37,251 nt of DNA from Pseudomonadota bacterium (GTDB lineage: Bacteria; Pseudomonadota; Gammaproteobacteria; Burkholderiales; Gallionellaceae): NCBI GenBank assembly GCA_021783995.1, contig JAJXTH010000015.1, positions 1 through 37,251 on the forward strand. The letters run 5' to 3'. A model generated the notes under the pieces. The model was not told the DNA's origin and did no database searches. It worked only from the letters and a program-made list of their open reading frames with translations. The translations under genes and the position numbers were made by a program. Numbering within the stretch: position 1 is the first letter of the stretch; the number at the start of each line of letters is the position of its first letter. Shown here piece after piece: positions 1-6,258 of this stretch.

Positions 1-164
1 GCGGGGCGGACTACAGCGTGCTGCCGCAGGAAGTGATCAACCGCGCGGATGCGGCGCTCTACGCCGCAAAGGATGCGGGCCGCAACATTGTCTTCCACTA
101 CGAGACGCTGGTCAGGGAAGGCGTACTCAAGGAAACCCAGACGGGCAGCATAGATCTCTTCTGA
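1..164 (+). CDS. GGDEF-domain protein (diguanylate cyclase), C-terminal fragment
   Basis: Partial gene; the reading frame enters at base 3 and stops at TGA 162-164. The visible 53 residues include NRADAALYAAKDAGRN, the conserved last helix of GGDEF domains (usual form ADxALYxAKxxGRN). This domain makes cyclic di-GMP from two GTP. The catalytic GGDEF loop and any sensor domain lie upstream, outside the window, so activity and input cannot be judged. The protein ends about 25 residues after this helix, so GGDEF is the last domain. A convergent LysR gene ends 50 bases downstream. The family call is firm; the gene's identity is unknown. Confidence 0.85.
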   Translation, partial: GADYSVLPQEVINRADAALYAAKDAGRNIVFHYETLVREGVLKETQTGSIDLF

Positions 165-213
165 CCGGATCTCGGCGCTCACAAGAAGCTGAGCCCAGCT
201 GCGCATGGAAAGA

Positions 214-1113
214 CTAGCGCTCTTTCGAGAGCATGTCGCGGAAAGAACGCGCAAGAGGGGAAAGCGGCCTGTCCTTCAGGGTGAGCAGGAAAAGCGGGCG
301 CAGGAGAACGCCCGTGTGCGGGTATTTTACCGCCCTGATCTCCTTCAGCATGTAGAGCTCGCGCGCGGTGCGGGCAGGCACGACGCCAACTCCGAGCCCT
401 GCGGCAACGGCGCGGACTATGCCTTCGTTGCTGCCGAACTCGATGATGCGCTGCGGGCTTATCCCGTGTTCGCTCATCATGCGTTCGCTGAATTCTCGCG
501 TTCCCGATCCCGATTCGCGAAGGAGCCATGCTTCTTCATTCAGCTCCGCCGTGCTGGGCTTGCGTCTCTTTGCGAGAGTCGATTCCGTTCGCGCTACGAT
601 GTGCAGCTCGTCGTCACGCCAGTGAGTCGAGGAAATGCGCTCGTCATTCACCATCCCCTCGACCAGGGCTACGTCGATGTTGCAGTCTATCAGCTCTGCG
701 CTGATCTCATGGGTATTTCCGACCCTCACCTCGAGCCTGACGGAAGGATGCTGGGACAGGAATCTGGCCGTGTATTCCGGAAGCCAGTAACCCGCGATCG
801 TCGTGCTCGCCCCTATGACGAGCTCGCCATGCTTCAGGCCAACCCTGGCGCGCACGTCGTCAAGCGCCACGCGCTCGAGCGCGAATATTCCCCGCGCGTG
901 TTCGAACATCGCGACCCCGCTTTCGGTCAAACGCATGCTCTTTCTGCTTCCCGGAATGCCGCGTTCTATCAGCGGCAGGCCGAGCTGGTGCTCAAGCTCC
1001 CTTACTGCCTTCGATACCGCAGGCTGGCTGATGAAGAGCTGCTCCGCCGCTCGGGAAAAGCTCTTCTGTTCGGCCACGACGAAAAAGATGCGCAGAAGGT
1101 GAAGGTTGATCAT
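214..1113 (-). CDS. LysR-family regulator, YeiE-like, divergent from yeiH
   Basis: A 299-residue protein, the usual LysR length. Residues 1-60 form the winged helix-turn-helix (SFSRAAEQLFISQPAVSKAV is the recognition region) and about 90-295 the periplasmic-binding-like effector domain. It is read divergently from the YeiH-type transporter gene at 1212, the classic yeiE/yeiH or cbbR-like pairing, so the neighbour is the probable target. The start at 1113 has no clear Shine-Dalgarno, and an inverted repeat with the LysR T-N11-A form sits only 3 bases upstream of it. This suggests autoregulation from a site overlapping its own leader. The effector is unknown. CysB or CbbR function cannot be excluded on sequence alone, but the neighbourhood favours YeiE. 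Confidence 0.88.
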   Translation of the reverse strand: MINLHLLRIFFVVAEQKSFSRAAEQLFISQPAVSKAVRELEHQLGLPLIERGIPGSRKSMRLTESGVAMFEHARGIFALERVALDDVRARVGLKHGELVIGASTTIAGYWLPEYTARFLSQHPSVRLEVRVGNTHEISAELIDCNIDVALVEGMVNDERISSTHWRDDELHIVARTESTLAKRRKPSTAELNEEAWLLRESGSGTREFSERMMSEHGISPQRIIEFGSNEGIVRAVAAGLGVGVVPARTARELYMLKEIRAVKYPHTGVLLRPLFLLTLKDRPLSPLARSFRDMLSKER

Positions 1114-1115
1114 GG

Positions 1116-1130
1116 ATAACCAAATGTTAT
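1116..1130. promoter_or_regulatory. LysR-type operator candidate
   Basis: ATAAC-CAAAT-GTTAT is a perfect 5-5-5 inverted repeat and fits the T-N11-A LysR box. It lies in the 98-base gap between the divergent lysR and yeiH genes, next to the lysR start codon and 22 bases before the proposed yeiH -35. The role is inferred from pattern and position. Confidence 0.55.
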
Positions 1131-1151
1131 CAAATTATGAAATAAATGTAT

Positions 1152-1180
1152 TTGAGCCATTATTCAGCAGTCACTAATAT
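1152..1180 (+). promoter_or_regulatory. Sigma-70 promoter candidate for yeiH
   Basis: TTGAGC (1152-1157), a 17-base spacer, then TAATAT (1175-1180). Predicted start of transcription is near 1187, giving a 25-base leader with the GGAGCGG ribosome site at 1201-1207. Confidence 0.5.
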
Positions 1181-1211
1181 TCTCAAACAACGAAACAAAA
1201 GGAGCGGAATC

Positions 1212-2261
1212 ATGGTTCACAAGAGTAAAAGTTTTGTCGCCAGCACAGCAGACCGCATGCGCGACCCCGCGTGGTGGTCTGGCCTGCTGTTCGTGGGCGT
1301 CATCGCATACGCCGCCATTCAGACTGCTGGCATGCCCAGTATACAGCACCTGGGATTGAGCGCGCTGACCCTGGCCATCATCATGGGCATGGTAGTGGGC
1401 AATACGGTGTTCTCCCGTTTTGCGACGAAGACTGCATCCGGCGTGGACTTCTCGAAGAACATCCTGTTGCGCACCGCGATCGTGCTCTATGGCTTCCGCA
1501 TCACCTTCCAGCAGATCGCCGGCATAGGCTGGGCAGGCATACTGATAGACGTGCTGATGGTGACCCTCACCCTGGTTATCGCGGTCCAGCTCGGCAAGCG
1601 CGTGTTCGGCCTTGATGCCCAGTCCTCGATCTTGATAGGTGCAGGAAGCGCGATCTGCGGCGCTGCGGCGGTGATGGCGACTGAGCCGGTTGTCCGCGGA
1701 CAGGCGCACAAGGTTTCGGTTGCGGTCGCCACGGTCGTCGTGTTCGGCACGATCTCGATGTTCACCTATCCGATCATATATCCCTACCTGCATCTTTCCG
1801 AGAGCGCATACGGCGTTTATGCCGGCTCTACCATCCACGAGGTCGCCCAGGTTGTCGCCGCTGGCAAGAGCGTGAGCGATACGGCCGCCTCGACCGCGGT
1901 GATCGAGAAGATGCTGCGCGTGATGATGCTGGCCCCGTTCCTGCTGATCCTCTCCTCCTATGCGCAGAGCGAAAACAAGGCTCACGGCAAGTCGCGCATC
2001 ACCATACCCTGGTTTGCGGTGCTCTTCATCGTCGCAAGCGCCGTGAATTCGCTGCAGGTTCTGCCTTCCGGACTGACAGAAGCGCTGCTGCAGATAGACA
2101 ACGTGCTCCTCGCGATGGCGATGGCGGCCTTGGGACTGCGCACCCATGTCGGCGCGATCCGCCAGGCTGGCGCCAAGCCCCTGATGCTCGCAACCGTGCT
2201 GTTCGCCTTCCTCACGATGGGCGGCTATGCGGTGAACCGCCTGGTCATGATGATGTTCTAG
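1212..2261 (+). CDS. yeiH: YeiH family putative sulfate exporter (membrane protein)
   Basis: A 349-residue polytopic inner-membrane protein, the same length I recall for E. coli YeiH. About ten hydrophobic segments are visible from residue 25 onward (for example LGLSALTLAIIMGMVVGN and ILIGAGSAICGAAAVMA). The GAGSAICGAAAV stretch and the STIHEVAQVVAAG stretch are hallmarks of the UPF0324/Cons_hypoth698 family, annotated as putative sulfate exporters on indirect grounds. I chose ATG 1212 over the upstream in-frame start at 1146 because GGAGCGG precedes it by 4 bases and the family starts here. It is divergent from a LysR gene that probably controls it. A strong terminator follows 15 bases after the stop. 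The transported substrate is not proven for this protein. Confidence 0.9.
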   Translation: MVHKSKSFVASTADRMRDPAWWSGLLFVGVIAYAAIQTAGMPSIQHLGLSALTLAIIMGMVVGNTVFSRFATKTASGVDFSKNILLRTAIVLYGFRITFQQIAGIGWAGILIDVLMVTLTLVIAVQLGKRVFGLDAQSSILIGAGSAICGAAAVMATEPVVRGQAHKVSVAVATVVVFGTISMFTYPIIYPYLHLSESAYGVYAGSTIHEVAQVVAAGKSVSDTAASTAVIEKMLRVMMLAPFLLILSSYAQSENKAHGKSRITIPWFAVLFIVASAVNSLQVLPSGLTEALLQIDNVLLAMAMAALGLRTHVGAIRQAGAKPLMLATVLFAFLTMGGYAVNRLVMMMF

Positions 2262-2276
2262 AAGTGTGATGCAAAG

Positions 2277-2299
2277 AGCCCGCGTAAGCGGGCTTTTTT
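2277..2299 (+). terminator. Rho-independent terminator after yeiH
   Basis: Stem AGCCCGC (2277-2283), GTAA loop, stem GCGGGCT (2288-2294), then a run of T to 2299. It starts 15 bases after the yeiH stop. Confidence 0.9.
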
Positions 2300-2335
2300 G
2301 TAATTTCTAGAGTGACTGCCGATCCGTTCCGCTGT

Positions 2336-2615
2336 GTGATCTTGCTGGATACGCACATATGGATTTGGTGGGTACATGGCGATGAGAGTTTGAACGCCGG
2401 AATGGTTTGAACAAGCCCTGAATTATCCCGACGTTCGCCTGCTTGAACTCACCCCGGAAATTGCTTTTGAATCAACCTGTCTTCCCGGGGATTTTCACCG
2501 TGATCCGGCTGATCAGATCATTGTTGCCACTGCGCGCGTTCATAATATTTCGTTGGCGACAGCAGATACAAAGATTCTGGCCTACAACCATGTCGAAACG
2601 CTGCTTTTGAATTGA
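2336..2615 (+). pseudogene. Broken VapC-type PIN-domain toxin gene
   Basis: Two pieces of one PIN-domain gene in different frames. From 2336, GTG ATC TTG CTG GAT ACG CAC reads VILLDTHIWIWWVHGDESL, the start of a VapC toxin with the first metal-binding aspartate. From 2397, in another frame, PEWFEQALNYPDVRLLEL continues to PGDFHRDPADQIIVATAR and LATADTKILAYNHVETLLLN, ending TGA 2613-2615. About 50 residues that should lie between the pieces are missing, so an internal, frame-shifting deletion has removed the middle of the fold. VapC proteins are Mg-dependent RNases; this one cannot make a complete site. No antitoxin gene is visible upstream, where the yeiH terminator lies. It was probably left by a lost toxin-antitoxin cassette. 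Confidence 0.82.
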
Positions 2616-2637
2616 TTTGCAACTTCCGCCGAAGTAA

Positions 2638-4152
2638 TCAGCCCAGCAGTAGCCAGAGAAGCTGCAGGAACAATATCCCCGAGATCATTGCGAGCCACAT
2701 GTTGCGCTGTCTTTGCTGAAGTAGCAGAAGCTGCAGGGTCTGCTCCAGCTGGGCGGCTGGATTTTCGGACAATTTCCGGTTCAGGAGGCGGGGAAGCTCG
2801 GGAAGCAGGGTCGCATAGCGGGGCACTTCCTCCCTCAGAGACTTCAGGAATCCTCTCCATCCCACCTGTTCGCTCATCCAGCGCTCCAGCCACGGCTTGG
2901 CTGTCTTCCAGAGATCGAGATCGGGATCGAGCTGCAGCCCCAGGCCCTCGATGTTGAGCAGCGTCTTCTGCAGAAGAACGAGCTGCGGCTGGACTTCTAT
3001 ACCGAAACGGCGCGATGTCTGGAAAAGGCGGAGCAGCACGCGCCCGAAGGAGACTTCCCTCAACGGCTTGTCGAATATGGGTTCGCAGACGGAACGTATC
3101 GCCGATTCGAGTTCGTCGACCCGGGTCTCTTTTGGCGCCCACCCCGATTCTATGTGAACCTCGGCAACACGCTTGTAGTCCCGCCTGAAGAAGGCGATGA
3201 AGTTCTGCGCGAGATAATGCTTGTCGACATCCGTCAGCGTTCCCATGATGCCGAAGTCGAGCGCGATGTACCGGCCGTCATTCGCCACCTGCACGTTTCC
3301 GGGATGCATGTCGGCATGGAAGAAGCCGTCCCTGAAAACCTGCGTGTAGAATATCTCGACCCCGTTTGCTGCCAGCCTCTGAATGTTAACGCCTGCCGCC
3401 CTCAGGGCTTCGACCTGGCTTACCGGCATTCCGTACATGCGCTCCATCACCATTGCGTCTTTCGTGCAGTAATCCCAGTACATCTCTGGCACCATGAGCA
3501 TTCTGGAGTCGGAAAAGTTGCGCCTCAGCTGGCTGCCGTTTGCGGCCTCTTTGGTAAGATCGAGTTCGTCCGAGAGGTGCTTCTCGAATTCCGCTATCAC
3601 TTCTCGGGGCTTCAGACGCCTTCCGTCCTCCCAAAGCCATTCGATGAGGGAGGCGCCTGTCCTGAGCAGCGAAATGTCGTGCGCGATGGTAAGCGCGATG
3701 CCGGGCCTCAGTATCTTGACCGCCACATCGCGCCCATCCTGGAGAACCGCGAAATGCACCTGGGCTACGGATGCACTCGCGACGGGTTTTTCCTCGAAGC
3801 TTTTGAAAGTCTCGAGCAGAGGTTTTCGGTATGTGTTTTCGAGAAGCTCGATCGCCTGCCTTGAGGAAAATGGCGGGACCCTGTCCTGAAGCATGGCGAG
3901 CTCGTCCGCGATGTCCGAAGGCATGAGATCCCGCCTCGTGGAGAGCATCTGCCCGAACTTGACGAAGATGGGGCCCAGGCTTTCCAGGGCCCGGCGCAGC
4001 CTCGCAGCGCGGGGCTCCGTGGTGTCGCGCATGAAGAGGATGGCGTTCAGGGGTTTCTTGAGCCAGCGAACCTTCTCGTGGGCCAGCAGGAATTCGTCGA
4101 GTCCGAAGCTCAGCACGACGAAGATTATTCTGAAGAGACGGAAGATGCGCAT
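2638..4152 (-). CDS. ubiB: UbiB, ubiquinone biosynthesis ABC1-type kinase/ATPase
   Basis: A 504-residue member of the UbiB/COQ8/ABC1 atypical kinase family, needed for ubiquinone synthesis, probably by ATP-dependent action on the Coq complex or its lipids. Visible signatures: [16 protein letters not shown] (KxGQ region, about 63-78), the alanine-rich loop [10 protein letters not shown] (125-134), lysine in VAVKILRP (143-150), FHADMHPGN (278-286) as catalytic loop, and ALDFGIMG (297-304) with the metal-binding DFG. The C-terminal 20 residues form a hydrophobic membrane anchor ([16 protein letters not shown]). Only one base separates it from ubiJ, so the two are surely cotranscribed and probably translationally coupled. 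ubiE, often their partner, is not in this window. Confidence 0.95.
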   Translation of the reverse strand: MRIFRLFRIIFVVLSFGLDEFLLAHEKVRWLKKPLNAILFMRDTTEPRAARLRRALESLGPIFVKFGQMLSTRRDLMPSDIADELAMLQDRVPPFSSRQAIELLENTYRKPLLETFKSFEEKPVASASVAQVHFAVLQDGRDVAVKILRPGIALTIAHDISLLRTGASLIEWLWEDGRRLKPREVIAEFEKHLSDELDLTKEAANGSQLRRNFSDSRMLMVPEMYWDYCTKDAMVMERMYGMPVSQVEALRAAGVNIQRLAANGVEIFYTQVFRDGFFHADMHPGNVQVANDGRYIALDFGIMGTLTDVDKHYLAQNFIAFFRRDYKRVAEVHIESGWAPKETRVDELESAIRSVCEPIFDKPLREVSFGRVLLRLFQTSRRFGIEVQPQLVLLQKTLLNIEGLGLQLDPDLDLWKTAKPWLERWMSEQVGWRGFLKSLREEVPRYATLLPELPRLLNRKLSENPAAQLEQTLQLLLLQQRQRNMWLAMISGILFLQLLWLLLG

Positions 4153-4153
4153 G

Positions 4154-4714
4154 TCAGTTGCCGGTCAATCGTCTGATGCGGGCTTCCAGCCTTGCGACAG
4201 CATCGCGCAGATCGTCCACCTCTTCAGCGTATGCGCGTATGTGATTCTGCTTTGCGAGCTGAGGGTTTTCCTCCGTCAGGTATTCGGAAACCGCCTGCGC
4301 AAGGCCTGAAGGGCCGATTTCGATGCTCTTTGCAGCCTGCACGATGCGCTCCGCGATGATGTCGCCTGTCAGGGCGCTCAGGTCTTCTGCTGCATCCCAT
4401 CTGAGGTTGCGTGACAGGAAAAGAATTTCGGCAAGCAGGGCCGTGTCGCCTGTGCTCTCTATGTCCCTGTAGGCGAGTTCGTCGTGAATCGCCAGGCGCG
4501 GCAGGAGAGAAGGAGGGATCACGCACTGAACATCCGGGGCGACGTTTCTTTCGGCCTGGCTTACCCGGCCATCCGGCAGTACGACGAAGGCCATGGAAAA
4601 AGGCGGGATGTCGAACCGGACCGTTTTTCCGCTGAATCCTGAAAGTCGCTCCAGCGCCCAGCCGTTTTGCATGAGCACGTGATTGAGCGAAGCCAGGGCG
4701 AGCCTCGCGATCAT
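4154..4714 (-). CDS. ubiJ: UbiJ, ubiquinone biosynthesis accessory factor (SCP2-like)
   Basis: A 186-residue protein of the UbiJ/YigP family. The N-terminal two thirds form an SCP2-type lipid-binding domain ([18 protein letters not shown], about 38-55). The C-terminus has a charged, coiled-coil-like stretch ([20 protein letters not shown], about 161-180) ending in RRLTGN, as in known UbiJ proteins. In enterobacteria UbiJ with UbiK holds polyprenyl intermediates within the soluble Ubi metabolon. It lies directly upstream of ubiB with a 1-base gap, the conserved ubiJ-ubiB order, which supports the call more than sequence alone. Confidence 0.88.
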   Translation of the reverse strand: MIARLALASLNHVLMQNGWALERLSGFSGKTVRFDIPPFSMAFVVLPDGRVSQAERNVAPDVQCVIPPSLLPRLAIHDELAYRDIESTGDTALLAEILFLSRNLRWDAAEDLSALTGDIIAERIVQAAKSIEIGPSGLAQAVSEYLTEENPQLAKQNHIRAYAEEVDDLRDAVARLEARIRRLTGN

Positions 4715-4794
4715 GCGGGCTCTGCCTTGATGAGCGGGTATCGTTTCATAAGTCTCTGTCGCATCTGTCCGGAAGTCGGGAGTATAGCAAGCCC

Positions 4795-5163
4795 CTAGGG
4801 CTGAGTCTTGACGGAGATGACATCGGTGACAAAATATTCGGTGTCGCCGAAGCAGGATGTAGGCAGCCCCTTGTGCTGTTCATAGACCAGGGATACGCGC
4901 TGACCGGCAAGCGCGTTGATGCGCCTGGCGATCGCATCGTCGCGCACCGTGAAGAGGAATTTTTCAGGCATCGCGCCTGGCAGAGATATCAGGGAAAGCT
5001 CGCCCTCCCAGGTTTTGCAAAGCCATCCCTTGTTGGAGAGTTTCTGCAAATATCCTGCGCGCTCCCCCTTCGAATAGCTCCAGTGCAGCGCGAGCCAGAC
5101 ATAGGCCGCCATGAGCAGGACGGAGATTAAGATGGCTATGAATACATGTTTCAGCTTGAGCAT
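4795..5163 (-). CDS. Conserved small membrane-anchored protein, unknown function
   Basis: A 122-residue protein if translation begins at ATG 5163 (MLKLKHVFIAI), my preferred start because the signal-anchor then begins at once; the frame is open back to 5205. Residues 6-27 are a single transmembrane segment (VFIAILISVLLMAAYVWLAL), followed by a soluble, probably periplasmic part of about 95 residues with two cysteines, in GWLCKTWEGE and TSCFGD. I do not recognise the family beyond its resemblance to short, conserved hypothetical proteins in betaproteobacteria. It sits between ubiJ and an rluA-type gene on the same strand, with an 80-base gap to ubiJ. Confidence 0.7.
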   Translation of the reverse strand: MLKLKHVFIAILISVLLMAAYVWLALHWSYSKGERAGYLQKLSNKGWLCKTWEGELSLISLPGAMPEKFLFTVRDDAIARRINALAGQRVSLVYEQHKGLPTSCFGDTEYFVTDVISVKTQP

Positions 5164-5209
5164 TTGATTTTCCCGTCGAGAGCAGAGTGCATTATAGATC
5201 GGCATGAAA

Positions 5210-5845
5210 TCAGAAGGGCGGCTTCGAGATCAGATGCATTTTTTCCCCCGTGACGGGATGGTCGAAGCAGAGCTCATGCGCATGCAGCATCAGGCGCCAG
5301 GAAGGCTTTCCGCCGTAAAGAGCGTCGCCGACTATGGTATGGCCTATCGCCATAAGATGGATGCGCAGCTGATGGGCGCGGCCTGTTACCGGCTCGAGCC
5401 TGAGGTGCGCCATATCATTTCCCTGTTCGAGAACTTCAAAGCGCGTGAGCGATGGTTTTCCAAGCAAGTCTATTTTCTGCCGTGGCCTGTTTGGCCAGTC
5501 GGCGGATATGGGGAGGTCTATCTCGCCGCTCTCGGATTTCATTCTTCCGGACACGACAGCGAGGTAACGCTTCTCAATCAGGCGTTCCCGGAAAAGTTTG
5601 GACAAAAGGCGCTGCATGGCTGGTCCGCGCGCGAACACCAGCAGCCCTGAAGTCGCCATGTCCAGGCGGTGAACGGTGAGCGCATCCGGAAATACCGTCT
5701 GCAACCTCAGGCTCATGCAATCCTGCATGTCTTCTCCGCGCCCCGGGACGGACAGAAGTCCCGCAGGCTTTTCGACGACGATCAGCGCCTCGTCCTCATG
5801 GAGGATGGTGAGGGTGCTGGAGCGGGACTGTTTGGCATTTTCCAT
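5210..5845 (-). CDS. rluA: RluA-family pseudouridine synthase
   Basis: A 211-residue protein that converts uridine to pseudouridine in RNA. VHRLDMATSG (58-67) holds the catalytic aspartate of the HRLD motif, and the conserved blocks IVVEKPAGLLSVPGR (22-36) and PVTGRAHQLRIHL flank the active cleft. There is no S4 domain. The length is close to E. coli RluA (219 aa), which modifies 23S rRNA U746 and several tRNAs at U32, so I favour RluA over RluC/RluD, which are longer and carry S4. AAGGGA lies 4 bases before ATG 5845. It is divergent from the receiver gene at 5893. Exact RNA targets remain inference. Confidence 0.85.
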   Translation of the reverse strand: MENAKQSRSSTLTILHEDEALIVVEKPAGLLSVPGRGEDMQDCMSLRLQTVFPDALTVHRLDMATSGLLVFARGPAMQRLLSKLFRERLIEKRYLAVVSGRMKSESGEIDLPISADWPNRPRQKIDLLGKPSLTRFEVLEQGNDMAHLRLEPVTGRAHQLRIHLMAIGHTIVGDALYGGKPSWRLMLHAHELCFDHPVTGEKMHLISKPPF

Positions 5846-5892
5846 GGATTCCCTTAAAGTATCGCGAAATCCCGAAAGTAGCCACCCGAAAA

Positions 5893-6252
5893 ATGATCAA
5901 AGCGCTCATTGCCGATGACGATGAAATCACGCGTGTCCTGTTGAGGTCCATGCTCCGCCAGAACCACATCGAGGTGGTGGGTGAGGCAAGGAACGGAACG
6001 GACGCACAGGCACTTTGCGGGAAGTTTCGGCCGGATGTCCTTTTTCTGGACATCAACATGCCAAAGACCAACGGCATGGATGCGCTGAAGACGATCAAGG
6101 CAAGTCATCCTCAAATCGCCGTGATCATGATCAGCAGCGATGCGACGCTGAAAAACGTGAAGGAGGCCTGCAGCGTAGGTGCTGACAATTTCATCGTGAA
6201 GCCGTTCAGCCAGGCGAAGATCATGGATGCCATCGCCAGGAGTCTGGTGTGA
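5893..6252 (+). CDS. Single-domain response regulator (CheY-like)
   Basis: A 119-residue stand-alone receiver domain. The acidic pocket is in IADDDEIT (residues 6-13), the phospho-acceptor is Asp53 in VLFLDINMP, and the conserved lysine is in FIVKPFSQ near residue 103. There is no output domain, so it must act by binding a partner or as a phosphate sink. It converges with the hybrid histidine kinase gene that ends 6 bases beyond its stop, so a functional link is likely but they are not cotranscribed. The start codon has only a poor ribosome site. CheY itself is less likely because no chemotaxis genes are nearby. Confidence 0.88.
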   Translation: MIKALIADDDEITRVLLRSMLRQNHIEVVGEARNGTDAQALCGKFRPDVLFLDINMPKTNGMDALKTIKASHPQIAVIMISSDATLKNVKEACSVGADNFIVKPFSQAKIMDAIARSLV

Positions 6253-6258
6253 AAGCCT

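Noticed and set aside
2688..4309. Several plus-strand open frames across ubiB and ubiJ
   Set aside because: They are antisense shadows in GC-rich DNA with Arg/Ser-rich composition, no domains and no ribosome sites.
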